Notes: generated by a model not told the origin, from the sequence alone. A stretch of DNA of 64,000 nt from Stutzerimonas stutzeri (GCF_018138085.1 NZ_CP073105.1:3100001-3164000); one strand, 5' to 3'; shown: positions 35,705-46,532, counted from the stretch's first letter. Translations and numbers: made by a program.

Positions 35705-35975
35705 TATTGCCGATATTCAGCGCGCCGAGCCAACGACCAGATGATCAGCACCGGCCGGGTTTCTCGATAGTGCGGAGCGAGCGCCTAAGGCGCCGACAGA
35801 CGGGGCGAAGGAGCCTGGAACCCGTCGAGCCAGGCGCTAGAGCGGTTGCTCTGGGCGTCACGCGAGGGTACGAAACGCCAGGCAGGGAGGTCACGGCGCC
35901 TGGTCCGAACCAATATCCGCAGGCCTCAGTCGGAATTAATGAACCGAAGACTTCTTATCGACGCCGGAGACCACT

Positions 35976-36251
35976 ATGAAACTACCCACTACCGCTATTG
36001 CAACCCTTACCCTGCTGTTCGCTAGCGCCACCATGGCCAATCAGGACGATATGCAACACCAAACCCATGGCGCCGCCGGCGATACCCAGGGCAGCGCGAT
36101 GCAGGAGAACCATCAACGCGCCAACACGGCCAATGTCGACGCCAACGGCAAGAGCATGGATCGCAAGATGGAAAAGGAAGTGCAGGACGACTGGCGTGAA
36201 GATGCCAAGGAACGCCGTGACGCCGATGTCAGCAAACCGGAACAGCGCTGA
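35976..36251 (+). CDS. Small secreted hydrophilic protein, function unknown
   Basis: A 91-residue protein with a Sec signal peptide ending near ATMA. The mature part is rich in Asp, Glu, Lys, Asn, Gln and His, with the pattern MDRKMEKEVQDDWREDAKERRD that should form a charged helix. No Cys and no family I recognise. A ribosome site GGAG lies 9 nt before the start. It stands alone between dinB and the thioesterase. Confidence 0.7.
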   Translation: MKLPTTAIATLTLLFASATMANQDDMQHQTHGAAGDTQGSAMQENHQRANTANVDANGKSMDRKMEKEVQDDWREDAKERRDADVSKPEQR

Positions 36252-36260
36252 GGCGAGCCG

Positions 36261-36710
36261 CTACAGCTCGAGGGGGTAAGGCTGCACCAATGCCTTGCCG
36301 TACCCCTCGACGAATTCCGCTGGCATTCGCTTGGGCTTGCCTGAAGACAGCTGAATGCAGACGAAGGTGGTCTGAGCGCGCAGCAGCGTGGTGTTGTCGA
36401 TGGGCCTGATGAGCTGGAAATCGCGGCGCATCTTCAGGCGCTGATCGGAATCGACGATCCAGGTCGCCAGTTGCAGGCGATCGCCCTGATAGGCTGCCGC
36501 CAGGTAATCGATTTCATGCCTGAGCACGGCCATGGCACGGTCCAGCCGACGATAGTCCTCCAGGCCCAGCCCCAGGCTTTGCGAATGCTGCCAGGCACAT
36601 CGCTCCAACCAGGATACGTACACCGCGTTGTTGGCGTGGCCCAGCTCATCGATATGCTCGGCCTCGACAGTGAAATCGATGATGAACGCGTCGGTCCGGT
36701 CCCAGATCAT
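36261..36710 (-). CDS. Acyl-CoA thioesterase (4HBT hotdog family)
   Basis: From the ATG at 36710 (GAGG 8 nt upstream) the product is 149 residues, the usual hotdog length. The 4-hydroxybenzoyl-CoA thioesterase-type signature DELGHANNAVYVSWLERCAW is clear near residue 20. It hydrolyses acyl-CoA thioesters in the cytoplasm; the chain preference is unknown. The ends are convergent with the small secreted protein gene, only 9 bp apart. Confidence 0.85.
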   Translation of the reverse strand: MIWDRTDAFIIDFTVEAEHIDELGHANNAVYVSWLERCAWQHSQSLGLGLEDYRRLDRAMAVLRHEIDYLAAAYQGDRLQLATWIVDSDQRLKMRRDFQLIRPIDNTTLLRAQTTFVCIQLSSGKPKRMPAEFVEGYGKALVQPYPLEL

Positions 36711-36879
36711 GCCTATCCTCGCTGTGCAGTGCGTCTTCAGGTTGCGGTCTATTGGAAGCCAGATGCCGATGGATGTCACGTCCGTGACGATCATCTATGA
36801 CGAAGCATTCAGCACTGCGCATCGTTTCAGCCTGATGAACACAATTGCCAGCGCTGACAATCGATGAAATCGCGCCCAA

Positions 36880-36914
36880 AACAAAAAGGGCCATTTCGTG
36901 AGAAATGACCCTTT
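36880..36914 (-). terminator. Terminator of the Glu-Ala-Glu-Ala tRNA operon
   Basis: A 13-bp stem with one mismatch (36885-36897 with 36902-36914) and a GTGA loop lies about 25 nt beyond the last tRNA on the minus strand and is followed by TTTGTTTT. Confidence 0.82.
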
Positions 36915-36938
36915 GATGCCCAAAACGGGCAAAAAAAA

Positions 36939-37014
36939 TGGCGTCCCCTAGGGGACTCGAACCCCTGTTACCGCCGTGAAAGGGCGGTGTCCTAGGCCAC
37001 TAGACGAAGGGGAC
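36939..37014 (-). tRNA. tRNA-Glu (anticodon TTC)
   Basis: A 76-nt cloverleaf on the minus strand, 5' GTCCCCT to AGGGGAC, discriminator G and encoded CCA. The anticodon loop CTTTCAC gives TTC. It is identical to the copy at 37189 and is the last gene of the operon. Confidence 0.97.
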
Positions 37015-37062
37015 GAAACCTTCGATGAACAGATCGTCGAACCGCTACGACCTGTCGTGGAT

Positions 37063-37138
<76 letters not shown>

Positions 37139-37188
37139 GGATTTAACGTCTCCCGACTCGCGCCGCTTTCGCGTCGCGATCTGAATAA

Positions 37189-37264
37189 TGGCGTCCCCTA
37201 GGGGACTCGAACCCCTGTTACCGCCGTGAAAGGGCGGTGTCCTAGGCCACTAGACGAAGGGGAC
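37189..37264 (-). tRNA. tRNA-Glu (anticodon TTC), second copy
   Basis: Identical in sequence to the tRNA-Glu at 36939-37014, with encoded CCA. The repeated Glu-Ala pair shows a tandem duplication of a two-gene unit of about 250 bp. Confidence 0.97.
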
Positions 37265-37313
37265 GCAAAGCCCTTCAAAGGCAACCGGCGTTAACCGGTG
37301 TGGCAATCGAGAT

Positions 37314-37389
<76 letters not shown>

Positions 37390-37407
37390 ATCTCGAGGAC
37401 GGGGCGC

Positions 37408-37436
37408 ATATTAGGTGCGGCCCTGCGGGGTGTCAA
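37408..37436 (-). promoter_or_regulatory. Consensus sigma-70 promoter of the Ala/Glu tRNA operon
   Basis: On the minus strand a perfect TTGACA (37431-37436) is separated by 17 bp from TAATAT (37408-37413). A GC-rich discriminator (GCGCCCC) follows, the usual mark of stringently controlled stable-RNA promoters. Confidence 0.92.
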
Positions 37437-37555
37437 CGATATTTTTACCTGAGCCCAAAGATTTTTCGGCAGCAGAACAAATACTTACCGGTGACGAGCG
37501 GTACAGGACGACCCGCGCGCGGCGGCGCCAGGCGCACGCCGCCTTGTCGCTCGGG

Positions 37556-39037
37556 TCATGCCATGGCGGCGAAAAGCTTTTCCCACTCCTTCACTTCTTT
37601 CTTCGACGCCCCGCCCAACAGCTCCAGCGCCTGACGCAGTCGGAAGCGCGTGAGGTCCGGGCCGATGATTTCCATGGCGTCGAGCACTGATACCGAGCTG
37701 GCCTGGCCAGTGATCGAGGCGAACATCAACGGCATGACATCACGCAGTTTAAGTTCGAGATGCGCAGCGACCGCATTAATGCAGTCGGTGACGCGCTCCT
37801 TGTCCCACTGGCGCAGCGCTTCGAGTTTCCACAGGGTCAGCTGCAGCACCTGGCGAACCTGCGTGGCGTCGAGCTTCTTGTGCTCGAACAGCGCGGGATC
37901 GAGGTTCAACGCTCCGGAGAAGAAGAAACTAGCCAGCGGCGCGATCTGACTGAAGGTCTCCACGCGCTGCTGCACATGCGGGGCGATCTGCATCATGTAG
38001 TCTGGGTTGAGCGCCCACTTTTGCACTGCGGCGGCGAACTGCTCGACCGACAGCTCGCGCAACCACTGTCCATTGAGCCAGGACAGCTTTTCGATATCGA
38101 AGATCGGCCCGCCCAGCGATACGCGACTGATGTCGAAGTGCTCGATCATTTCCGCCAAGGTGAACTTCTCGCGCTCGTCCGGCATCGACCAGCCCATTCG
38201 GCCGAGGTAGTTGAGCATCGCTTCAGGCATGAAGCCCATGCGCTCGTAGAACGTCACTGAGGTCGGGTTCTTGCGTTTGGACAGCTTGCTCTTGTCCGGA
38301 TTGCGCAGCAGCGGCATGTAGCACAGTTGCGGCTGCTCCCAGCCGAAGTATTCGTAGAGCTTGATCAGCTTCGGCGCCGATGGCAGCCATTCCTCGCCAC
38401 GCAGGACATGGGTGATGCCCATCAGGTGATCGTCGACGACGTTCGCCAGGAAATAGGTGGGCAGGCCATCGGCCTTCATCAACACCTGCATGTCCATGCG
38501 ATCCCAGCCGATCTCGACCGTACCGCGCAGCATGTCGTTGACCTGGCAGACGCCCTCGCTCGGCACCTTCATGCGAACCACATGCGACTCGCCCGCCGCG
38601 ATGCGCTGCTGAGCGGTTTCGGCGGGAATATGCATGCAATGGCCGTCGTAACGCGGCGTTTCCTTGTTGGCCATCTGCTCGGCCCGCACCTGATCGAGGC
38701 GCTCGGCGCTGCAGAAACAGGGGAACGCATGCCCCTTGGCGACCAGTTCGTCCGAATACTTCTTGTAGATCTCGCCGCGCTCGCTCTGCCGATAAGGGCC
38801 GTGCGGCCCGCCCACGTCCGGGCCCTCGTCCCACTCGATGCCCAACCAGCGCAGCGCATCATAGATCTGCTGCTCGGACTCGCGCGTGGAGCGCAGCTGG
38901 TCGGTGTCCTCGATACGGAGGATGAACTGGCCGCCGTGCTGGCGCGCGAAGCAGAGGTTGAACAGCGCGATGTAAGCAGTGCCGACGTGAGGGTCGCCGG
39001 TGGGGGATGGTGCGATGCGGGTGCGAACGGTGGTCAT
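37556..39037 (-). CDS. gltX: Glutamyl-tRNA synthetase
   Basis: A 493-residue class I aminoacyl-tRNA synthetase that charges tRNA-Glu. The HIGH-type motif appears as [16 protein letters not shown] near residue 9 and the KMSKR-type motif as KLSKRKNP near residue 253. The length matches bacterial GltX. It is transcribed upstream of, and in the same direction as, the tRNA-Glu/Ala array. A separate strong tRNA promoter lies between them. Confidence 0.97.
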   Translation of the reverse strand: MTTVRTRIAPSPTGDPHVGTAYIALFNLCFARQHGGQFILRIEDTDQLRSTRESEQQIYDALRWLGIEWDEGPDVGGPHGPYRQSERGEIYKKYSDELVAKGHAFPCFCSAERLDQVRAEQMANKETPRYDGHCMHIPAETAQQRIAAGESHVVRMKVPSEGVCQVNDMLRGTVEIGWDRMDMQVLMKADGLPTYFLANVVDDHLMGITHVLRGEEWLPSAPKLIKLYEYFGWEQPQLCYMPLLRNPDKSKLSKRKNPTSVTFYERMGFMPEAMLNYLGRMGWSMPDEREKFTLAEMIEHFDISRVSLGGPIFDIEKLSWLNGQWLRELSVEQFAAAVQKWALNPDYMMQIAPHVQQRVETFSQIAPLASFFFSGALNLDPALFEHKKLDATQVRQVLQLTLWKLEALRQWDKERVTDCINAVAAHLELKLRDVMPLMFASITGQASSVSVLDAMEIIGPDLTRFRLRQALELLGGASKKEVKEWEKLFAAMA

Positions 39038-39101
39038 GATGTTCTCGGATCAGTGCACGGAAAGACACGGCAGCCGACGATAGCCGGCTCGGTCGGCTGA
39101 G

Positions 39102-40031
39102 TCAGCGCGTGTAAAGGCGCGATGTTAACAGGCGCGCCTCCACCGGCTCCACCAGGCGTCCATCGGTAACCGGTAGCGATTGCATCAGGAAGTCGAGGAA
39201 GGCTTTGACTTTCATCGCCTGGAAACGCCGGGAGGGATATACCGCATACACTTCGCCGGTCGGCAGCTCGACGTCCGGCAGAAGCTCGATCAGATGGCCG
39301 TCACGCACCTCCTGGTCGGTAATCATGGTCGGCAACGCAGCGATACCCGCCCCTGCCAGCGCAGCTTCACGGGCAAAGGTGATGTTGTTGCAGGTCAGCA
39401 CGCGACGACAACTGACGTTCTGCTCCAGGATCGGCCAGTAGCGGACAGGATCGCGTGACAGGCTGATCGCACGATGGCGCGCGAGATCCTCCACCTGCAT
39501 CGGCACGCCATGTTGCGCCAGGTAGGCGGGACTCGCGCAAAGCCGCCGGCGGGTTTCGAACAACTTGCGCGCGATCAACGTGGAGTCTTGCGGCTGGCCA
39601 ACCAGGATGACGATGTCGATCCCCTCCTCCACCGGATCGACAGGCCGCGCGGCTAACTCCACCTCGGCATTGATATCCGGATACTGGCGCATGAATTCGC
39701 CCAGAACCCGCCCCAGCACCCACTGACCGAACTCGATCGGAGCGGTGATCCGCAGCAACCCGGCCGGCGCCTGCTGCAGTTGCATGACCGCCTGCTCGGC
39801 TTCGGCGAAGTCGAGCATGATCTGCCGGCAACTTCCGTAGTAGGCCTGCCCCACCTCAGTCAACCGCAACCTGCGCGTGGTGCGGTTGATCAAGCGGACG
39901 CCGAGGCGCTCCTCGAGCTGGACGATCCGCCGGCTGACCGTGGATTTCTGCATCCCCAGGCTCAGCGCCGCCTGGGTAAAGCTGTGGCACTCGACCACAC
40001 GGGTGAAGATCAGCGCGTCGTCCAGCCCCAT
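39102..40031 (-). CDS. LysR-family transcriptional regulator next to an emrAB-type pump
   Basis: From the ATG at 40031 (AAGGAA upstream) the product is 309 residues. The winged helix-turn-helix includes SFTQAALSLGMQKSTVSRRIVQLEERLGVRLINRTTRRLRLTEVG without long insertions, followed by a LysR substrate-binding domain. It is divergent from the membrane-fusion/MFS pair across 104 bp and is the likely regulator of that pump. The ligand is unknown. Confidence 0.9.
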   Translation of the reverse strand: MGLDDALIFTRVVECHSFTQAALSLGMQKSTVSRRIVQLEERLGVRLINRTTRRLRLTEVGQAYYGSCRQIMLDFAEAEQAVMQLQQAPAGLLRITAPIEFGQWVLGRVLGEFMRQYPDINAEVELAARPVDPVEEGIDIVILVGQPQDSTLIARKLFETRRRLCASPAYLAQHGVPMQVEDLARHRAISLSRDPVRYWPILEQNVSCRRVLTCNNITFAREAALAGAGIAALPTMITDQEVRDGHLIELLPDVELPTGEVYAVYPSRRFQAMKVKAFLDFLMQSLPVTDGRLVEPVEARLLTSRLYTR

Positions 40032-40135
40032 TGATTGTTCCTTATGTGCAACAAAGTTTAGCGATTGTAACGACTTATTACGCAACAGGAACACTGGTAG
40101 ATTGACCGGCTCACTTTCCGGTCACGAGCGACGAC

Positions 40136-41170
40136 ATGCCCACCAAGCTGCAACGCCGACTGTTCGTCTTCATCGCCCTGCTGCTGCTCGTCGCAGGCGC
40201 CTTTTTCGCCCACTGGTACTTCGTCGGGCGCTACTACGAACACACCGACAACGCCTATGTGCAGGGCGAGATCACACGCATCTCCAGCCAACTCGCCGCG
40301 CGCATCGAGCAGGTCCACGTGCAGGACAACCAGCATGTCCAACCAGGCGACCTGCTGGTAACCCTGGAACCGGGCGATTTTCGCCTCGCCGTTGAGCAGG
40401 CCCGGGCAAACCTGGCGATTCGCGAAGCCGAACTCGCCCAGGCTCGAAGCCGCCTCGCGCAACAATCCAGCCTGATCGCCGCCAGCCAGGCGTCGCTCGG
40501 GGCGGCGCAGGCGAATCTCGAGCGCAGTCAGGTCGATCTGTCTCGGGTCGAGGCACTACGCAAACCCGGTTTCGTCTCCGAGGAGCGAGTCACTACCCTG
40601 TCCGCCGACGCCCGAGTCGCCCGCTCGCAGCGGCAGAAAGCCGAAGCCGACCTGGCCGCCCAGCGCCAGCAGATCGATGCCCTGGAGGCGGACGTTAAAC
40701 GTCTGCAGGCGCAAATCGAAAGCGCCCGTGCCGAGATCGCACAGGCCGAGCTGAATCTCGGCCGCAGCGAAATCCGCTCTCCCATCAGCGGCATCGTCGG
40801 GCAGCGCTCGGCGCGCAGCGGCCAGTACGTGTCCGTCGGCGCCTACCTGATGTCGATCGTTCCCGACGAGGAAATCTGGGTTCAGGCCAACTTCAAGGAA
40901 ACCCAGATCGGACGCATGCGCGAAGGCCAGAGCGCCGAACTGACCTTCGACACCTATCCCGACACGCCGATTGAAGGCCGCGTCGAAAGCTTGTTCCCCG
41001 CCTCCGGCGCCCAGTTCAGCCTGTTGCCGCCGGACAATGCCACCGGCAACTTCACTAAGGTGGTCCAGCGCATTCCGGTCAAGCTGACCTTTGCCAGCGA
41101 CAACCCGCTCAAGGGCAGCATCCGCCCTGGCATGTCGGTGGATGTGAAGATCGACATCCGTGGCCGCTGA
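40136..41170 (+). CDS. HlyD-family membrane fusion protein (EmrA-like)
   Basis: A 344-residue periplasmic adaptor with one N-terminal membrane anchor (about residues 8-28), the lipoyl-half motif TDNAYVQGEITRISSQLAARIEQVHV, a long coiled coil at about 90-205 and a second barrel half with SPISGIVGQRSARSGQYVS. It links the MFS pump to an outer-membrane channel. It overlaps the downstream pump gene by 11 bp. Confidence 0.9.
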   Translation: MPTKLQRRLFVFIALLLLVAGAFFAHWYFVGRYYEHTDNAYVQGEITRISSQLAARIEQVHVQDNQHVQPGDLLVTLEPGDFRLAVEQARANLAIREAELAQARSRLAQQSSLIAASQASLGAAQANLERSQVDLSRVEALRKPGFVSEERVTTLSADARVARSQRQKAEADLAAQRQQIDALEADVKRLQAQIESARAEIAQAELNLGRSEIRSPISGIVGQRSARSGQYVSVGAYLMSIVPDEEIWVQANFKETQIGRMREGQSAELTFDTYPDTPIEGRVESLFPASGAQFSLLPPDNATGNFTKVVQRIPVKLTFASDNPLKGSIRPGMSVDVKIDIRGR

Positions 41171-42713
41171 TGCGCTGATCCGCCCGGTTGGCGAACCCAG
41201 CCGGCGCGACTGGATCGCGGTGATGAGCGCCATGCTCGGCGCCTTCATGGCGGTGCTGGATATCCAGATCACCAACTCGTCACTGAAAGACATCCAGGGC
41301 GCGCTCTCCGCCACGCTGGAGGAAGGCTCCTGGATTTCCACTTCCTACCTGGTCGCGGAAATCATCATGATCCCGCTGACCGCCTGGCTGGTGCAGCTGC
41401 TCTCGGCGCGGCGACTCGCCGTCTGGGTATCGGTCGGGTTCCTCTTCTCTTCCCTGCTCTGCTCCTTCGCCTGGAACCTCGAAAGCATGATCGTGTTCCG
41501 TGCGATGCAGGGCTTTACCGGCGGTGCGCTGATTCCGCTGGCCTTCACCCTCACGCTGATCAAGCTGCCCGAGCACCATCGTGCCAAGGGCATGGCGCTG
41601 TTCGCCATCACCGCGACCTTCGCGCCCTCGATCGGCCCGACTCTCGGCGGTTGGCTCACTGAGAGCTGGGGCTGGGAATACATCTTCTACATCAACATCC
41701 CGCCCGGCCTGCTGATGATCGCCGGCCTGCTGTACGGCCTGGAAAAGAAGCCGCCGCACTGGGAATTGCTGAAAAGCACCGATTACGCCGGCATCGTCAC
41801 GTTGGCCATGGGCCTCGGCTGCCTGCAGGTGTTTCTCGAGGAAGGTCATCGCAAGGATTGGCTGGAATCGACACTGATCGTCCAACTGGGCTCGGTGGCA
41901 CTGGTCAGCCTGATCCTCTTCGTGATCCTGCAGCTGTCCCGACCCAATCCGCTGATCAACCTGGGCATCCTGCGCGAGCGCAACTTCGGTCTCACCAGCA
42001 TCGCCAGCCTGGGTATGGGGCTCGGCCTCTACGGGTCCATCTACCTGCTGCCGCTGTACCTGGCGCAGATCCAGAACTACAACGCGCTGCAGATTGGCCA
42101 GGTGATCATGTGGATGGGCATTCCGCAGCTCTTCCTGATCCCGCTGGTGCCCAAACTGATGAAAATCATCCCGCCGAAACTGCTCTGTGCGGCGGGATTC
42201 GCGCTGTTCGGCCTGTCCAGCTTCGCTTCCGGCGCGCTCAATCCGGACTTCGCCGCCGATCAATTCCACCCGATCCAGATCATCCGCGCGCTCGGCCAGC
42301 CCCTGATCATGGTGACCGTCTCGCTGATCGCCACCGCCTATACCCAGCCGCAGGACGCCGGCTCGGCCTCGAGCCTGTTCAACATCCTGCGCAACCTCGG
42401 CGGCGCGATTGGCATCGCCCTGCTCGCGACTCTGCTCGACAGTCGCGCCAAGATTTATTTCGATTATCTGCGCGAGTCGGTGGTGCCGAGCAACCCGGCG
42501 GTGGCCGAGCGCCTCGCATCCCTGACACAGCAGCTGGGCAGCGAGCAAGCGGCGCTGGGAAAGCTCAGCGAGATCACGCACCAGCAAGCCATGATCATGG
42601 CCTACAACGATGCGTTCCATTTCGTCGGCATCGCGTTGGCGATCAGCATGGTCGCCGTGCTGCTCACCCGGCCTCTACCACAGAATGTACAAGCCGGCGC
42701 CGGAGGGCATTGA
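41160..42713 (+). CDS. DHA2-family MFS drug efflux pump (EmrB-like, 14 TM)
   Basis: A 517-residue transporter starting at a GTG inside the end of the fusion-protein gene. About 14 membrane segments; the motif LDIQITNSSLKDIQGALSAT in segment 1 is typical of EmrB/QacA pumps. Motif C-like GPTLGGWLTESWGWEYIFYIN is also present. With the EmrA-like partner it would export hydrophobic compounds across both membranes. The substrate is unknown. Confidence 0.92.
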   Translation: MAADALIRPVGEPSRRDWIAVMSAMLGAFMAVLDIQITNSSLKDIQGALSATLEEGSWISTSYLVAEIIMIPLTAWLVQLLSARRLAVWVSVGFLFSSLLCSFAWNLESMIVFRAMQGFTGGALIPLAFTLTLIKLPEHHRAKGMALFAITATFAPSIGPTLGGWLTESWGWEYIFYINIPPGLLMIAGLLYGLEKKPPHWELLKSTDYAGIVTLAMGLGCLQVFLEEGHRKDWLESTLIVQLGSVALVSLILFVILQLSRPNPLINLGILRERNFGLTSIASLGMGLGLYGSIYLLPLYLAQIQNYNALQIGQVIMWMGIPQLFLIPLVPKLMKIIPPKLLCAAGFALFGLSSFASGALNPDFAADQFHPIQIIRALGQPLIMVTVSLIATAYTQPQDAGSASSLFNILRNLGGAIGIALLATLLDSRAKIYFDYLRESVVPSNPAVAERLASLTQQLGSEQAALGKLSEITHQQAMIMAYNDAFHFVGIALAISMVAVLLTRPLPQNVQAGAGGH

Positions 42714-42771
42714 GGCGCAGGAAGAGCCGCTCCCAGCACACGCCCCACCACTGCACGGAGCCCACCGCTCT

Positions 42772-42842
42772 TGTAGGAGCAGGTTCTACCTGCGACCCCA
42801 CGCCAGCAGCGAGCCCAATCGCAGGCAGAGCCTGCTCCTACA
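42772..42842. repeat. REP-like inverted repeat pair
   Basis: TGTAGGAGCAGGTTCTACCT (start of the 24-nt arm at 42772-42795) faces a near-complementary 24-nt arm at 42819-42842. It lies between the convergent ends of the efflux pump and uvrB genes. The TGTAGGAGC start is common in pseudomonad extragenic repeats. It may act as a two-way transcription block. Confidence 0.75.
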
Positions 42843-42885
42843 TAGAAGCGCGTGCCTGCGATCGCTCCTCTCGCGCCGATATTCC

Positions 42886-44901
42886 TTACACCTGCAGCAA
42901 CCGCTCGCGCAGCTTGTGGATTTCGTCGCGTGTCTGCGCGGCGGCCTCGAACTCCAGGTCGCGTGCATACGCCAGCATCTTCTCCTCCAGCTGGCGAATC
43001 CGCTTGGTGATCTCGCTTGGCGACCGTAGCTCGTTCTCGTAGCGAGCGGCCTCCTCCGCGGCCTTCGCCTCGCCGCGGCGCTTTTTGCTGCGCGACCCTG
43101 GCACGGTTGCGCCCTCGAGAATGTCTTTCACATCCTTGAACACACCCTTAGGTACGATGCCGTTGGCTTCGTTGAAGGCGATCTGCTTGTTGCGTCGACG
43201 CTCGGTCTCGCCGATGGCTCGTTCCATGGAGCCGGTCATGTTGTCGGCATAGAGAATCGCTCGGCCGTTGAGGTTACGTGCCGCGCGGCCGATGGTCTGG
43301 ATCAGCGAGCGCTCGGAGCGCAGGAAACCTTCCTTGTCCGCGTCGAGAATGGCTACCAGCGACACCTCCGGCATATCCAGGCCCTCGCGCAGCAGGTTGA
43401 TACCCACCAGCACGTCGAACACGCCCAGGCGCAGGTCGCGGATGATCTCAACGCGCTCCACCGTGTCGATATCCGAATGCAGATAACGCACCCGGACACC
43501 GTGGTCGCCCAGGTAATCGGTCAGATCCTCGGCCATCCGCTTGGTCAGCGTGGTGACCAGCACCCGCTCTTCCTTGGCCACGCACTTGTTGATTTCCGAG
43601 AGCAGATCGTCGACCTGGGTCAGCGCCGGCCGAATCTCCACTTGCGGGTCGACCAGGCCGGTGGGCCTGACCACCTGCTCGATCACACGCCCCGAATGCT
43701 CGGCCTCGTATGGCCCGGGGGTCGCCGAGACGAAGATCGTCTGCGGACTGATCGCCTCCCACTCATCGAAACGCATAGGTCGGTTGTCCAGCGCCGACGG
43801 CAGACGGAAGCCGTATTCGACCAGGGTTTCCTTGCGCGAGCGGTCGCCCTTATACATGGCACCGACCTGCGGCACGCTGACATGGGACTCGTCGATCACC
43901 AGCAGCGCATCAGCCGGCAGATAGTCATAGAGCGTCGGCGGCGCCTCGCCCGACGCGCGGCCGGACAGGTAGCGCGAGTAGTTCTCGATGCCGTTGCAGT
44001 AGCCCAGCTCCATGATCATTTCCAGATCGAAGCGGGTGCGCTGCTCGAGTCGCTGCGCCTCCACCAGCTTGTTGTTGCTACGCAGGTAGTCGAGGCGGTC
44101 CTTGAGCTCCGCCTTGATGTTCTCGATGGCGTCGAGCAGGGTTTCGCGCGGCGTCACGTAATGGCTCTTGGGATAAAAGGTAAAGCGCGGCAGCTTGCGG
44201 ATAACCTCGCCCGTCAGCGGATCGAAGGCAGACAGACTTTCCACCTCGTCGTCGAAAAGCTCGATGCGGATGGCTTCCAGATCGGATTCGGCCGGGAAGA
44301 CATCGATGACGTCGCCGCGCACCCGGAACGTCGCACGGGCGAAGTCCATGTCGTTGCGGGTGTACTGCAGGCCCGTGAGACGGCGCAGCAACTCGCGCTG
44401 ATCGAGACGGTCGCCGCGATCCACATGCAGGACCATCTTCAGGTACGACTGAGGATCACCCAGGCCGTAGATGCAGGAAACGGTGGTGACGATGATCGCG
44501 TCCGGTCGCTCCAGCAACGCCTTGGTCGCCGACAACCGCATCTGCTCGATGTGATCATTGATCGAGGCATCCTTCTCGATGAAGGTATCCGACGAGGGTA
44601 CATAGGCTTCCGGCTGGTAGTAGTCGTAATAGGAAACGAAGTACTCCACCGCATTGTTCGGAAAGAACGCCTTGAACTCGCCGTACAGCTGCGCGGCCAG
44701 CGTCTTGTTCGGCGCCAGCACCAGGGTCGGCCGCTGCACATGAGCAATGACATTGGCGATGCTGAAGGTCTTGCCCGAGCCCGTCACCCCCAGCAAGGTC
44801 TGATGCGACAGGCCCGCCTCGATGCCTTCGATCATCTGCCGGATCGCTTCAGGCTGGTCCCCGGCGGGCTTGAAGCGCGTGACCAATTCGAACTTCGACA
44901 T
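42886..44901 (-). CDS. uvrB: Excinuclease ABC subunit B
   Basis: A 671-residue nucleotide excision repair helicase. Walker A is [10 protein letters not shown] near residue 40. The beta-hairpin region with [13 protein letters not shown] inserts between strands at damage, and [10 protein letters not shown] holds the Walker B. The C-terminal UVR motif ([22 protein letters not shown]) binds UvrC. The length matches the family. It is convergent with the efflux pump gene. Confidence 0.97.
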   Translation of the reverse strand: MSKFELVTRFKPAGDQPEAIRQMIEGIEAGLSHQTLLGVTGSGKTFSIANVIAHVQRPTLVLAPNKTLAAQLYGEFKAFFPNNAVEYFVSYYDYYQPEAYVPSSDTFIEKDASINDHIEQMRLSATKALLERPDAIIVTTVSCIYGLGDPQSYLKMVLHVDRGDRLDQRELLRRLTGLQYTRNDMDFARATFRVRGDVIDVFPAESDLEAIRIELFDDEVESLSAFDPLTGEVIRKLPRFTFYPKSHYVTPRETLLDAIENIKAELKDRLDYLRSNNKLVEAQRLEQRTRFDLEMIMELGYCNGIENYSRYLSGRASGEAPPTLYDYLPADALLVIDESHVSVPQVGAMYKGDRSRKETLVEYGFRLPSALDNRPMRFDEWEAISPQTIFVSATPGPYEAEHSGRVIEQVVRPTGLVDPQVEIRPALTQVDDLLSEINKCVAKEERVLVTTLTKRMAEDLTDYLGDHGVRVRYLHSDIDTVERVEIIRDLRLGVFDVLVGINLLREGLDMPEVSLVAILDADKEGFLRSERSLIQTIGRAARNLNGRAILYADNMTGSMERAIGETERRRNKQIAFNEANGIVPKGVFKDVKDILEGATVPGSRSKKRRGEAKAAEEAARYENELRSPSEITKRIRQLEEKMLAYARDLEFEAAAQTRDEIHKLRERLLQV

Positions 44902-45208
44902 ATCGACCTCTTCAGATAGCGTAACGACCCGAAAGCCGAACGGTGGTGCCGCTCCGTCGCAGGCAAGGCGAACGGCAGACGTGGCCTTTCAATGCGGACG
45001 CCCGCGGCGATATCAAGTGCCCGGCCGCACAGACAGACGAAGCGAGGCAAGATAGAGGCCAGGCGAGCGTGAATCGGATAGAAAAAACCGCCCTAGCATA
45101 TCGCGACGCGAGGGTAGGCCCGCTATACTCTTGCCCCGTTTGCGCACCGCCCTCAGCGCGAAGCGAGGGTGCTGCATCAGCCACCTCCTCTCTTCGAGCT
45201 TCCCCACC
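44902..45208. other. Divergent intergenic region between uvrB and the aminotransferase
   Basis: About 307 bases. A -10-like TATACT lies at 45124-45129 on the plus strand, with only a weak -35 (TCGCGA at 45101), and could drive the aminotransferase. I see no SOS box in front of uvrB. Confidence 0.4.
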
Positions 45209-46405
45209 ATGAGTTTGTTCTCCGCTGTCGAAATGGCGCCGCGCGATCCGATCCTCGGCCTCAATGAAGCCTTCAATGCCGACACGCGGCAGAACAAGGT
45301 CAACCTGGGGGTAGGCGTCTACTACAACGAAGAAGGTCGAATTCCGCTGCTGCGTGCCGTCGCCGCCGCCGAGATGGCGCGCCTGGAGCTCAACGCCCCT
45401 CGTGGCTATCTGCCAATCGAAGGCATCGCCAGCTACGACATGGCCGTGCAAGGCCTGCTGTTCGGTGCCGACTCGGCGCTGATCGCCGACGGTCGAGTGG
45501 TGACCACACAGGCCCTGGGCGGCACCGGCGCGCTGAAGATCGGCGCGGATTTCCTCAAGCGCATGCTGCCCAACGCAGTCGTGGCGATCACTGATCCGAG
45601 CTGGGAAAACCATCGCGCATTGTTCGAATCCGCCGGTTTCCCCGTGCAGAACTACAGCTACTACGACGCCGCCAGTCACGGGATTGACCGTGCCGGCATG
45701 CTCGAAGATCTGAAAAACCTCCCGCCCCGCTCTATCGTCGTGCTGCACGCCTGCTGCCACAACCCGACCGGCGTAGACCTGCAACCGGAAGACTGGAAAC
45801 AGATCGTCGACGTACTGCGCGCCAACGACCACGTGCCGTTCATCGATATTGCCTACCAGGGCTTCGGCGACAGCATCGAGGAAGACGCCGCTGCCGTGCG
45901 CCTGTTCGCCGAGTCGGGCATGAGCTTCTTCGTTTCCAGCTCGTTCTCCAAGTCGTTCTCACTCTACGGCGAACGCGTTGGTGCACTTTCGATGGTGACC
46001 CAGAGCCGCGACGAGTCAGCGCGCGTGCTGTCGCAAATCAAGCGCGTGATCCGCACCAACTATTCCAACCCACCGACTCACGGCGCCACCGTAGTATCGG
46101 CCGTGCTGAACAGCCCGGAACTTCGTGCCATGTGGGAAACCGAACTGGCCGAGATGCGTACCCGCATCCGGGACATGCGCCTGAGCATGGTTCGCCAACT
46201 GACTGAGAAAGGCGCCAAACAGGACTTCGGATTCGTTGCCAAACAACGCGGCATGTTCTCCTATTCCGGCCTCACTGCAGCCCAGGTGGAACGTCTGCGG
46301 GTCGAATTCGGCGTCTATGCGATCGGCACCGGACGCATCTGCGCCGCGGCGCTGAACCACAGCAATCTGGACCACGTGACCGACGCCATCGTGCAGGTCC
46401 TCTGA
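45209..46405 (+). CDS. Aromatic/aspartate aminotransferase (class I, PLP)
   Basis: From the ATG at 45209 the product is 398 residues, the usual length for AspC/TyrB enzymes. The pyridoxal phosphate Lys lies in SSFSKSFSLYGERVG, and the NPTGVDL and substrate-binding Arg regions are present. It transfers amino groups between aromatic amino acids or aspartate and 2-oxoglutarate. The choice between aspartate and aromatic preference cannot be made from sequence alone. Translation from upstream ATG 45131 is unlikely. Confidence 0.9.
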   Translation: MSLFSAVEMAPRDPILGLNEAFNADTRQNKVNLGVGVYYNEEGRIPLLRAVAAAEMARLELNAPRGYLPIEGIASYDMAVQGLLFGADSALIADGRVVTTQALGGTGALKIGADFLKRMLPNAVVAITDPSWENHRALFESAGFPVQNYSYYDAASHGIDRAGMLEDLKNLPPRSIVVLHACCHNPTGVDLQPEDWKQIVDVLRANDHVPFIDIAYQGFGDSIEEDAAAVRLFAESGMSFFVSSSFSKSFSLYGERVGALSMVTQSRDESARVLSQIKRVIRTNYSNPPTHGATVVSAVLNSPELRAMWETELAEMRTRIRDMRLSMVRQLTEKGAKQDFGFVAKQRGMFSYSGLTAAQVERLRVEFGVYAIGTGRICAAALNHSNLDHVTDAIVQVL

Positions 46406-46416
46406 TCCCTGAGGGG

Positions 46417-46445
46417 TTGACTTCTCCTTAGTTAACAGTAGGATA
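46417..46445 (+). promoter_or_regulatory. Probable promoter of tRNA-Asn
   Basis: TTGACT (46417-46422) and AGGATA (46440-46445) are 17 bp apart and 11 bp before the mature tRNA 5' end, with a GC-rich discriminator. Confidence 0.7.
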
Positions 46446-46456
46446 CGCACCGCTGT

Positions 46457-46532
46457 TCCGCGATAGCTCAGTCGGTAGAGCAAATGACTGTTAATCATTG
46501 GGTCCCTGGTTCGAGTCCAGGTCGCGGAGCCA
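46457..46532 (+). tRNA. tRNA-Asn (anticodon GTT)
   Basis: A 76-nt cloverleaf from TCCGCGA to TCGCGGA with discriminator G and encoded CCA. The anticodon loop CTGTTAA gives GTT. Its 3' part is copied in the tandem repeats that follow. Confidence 0.97.
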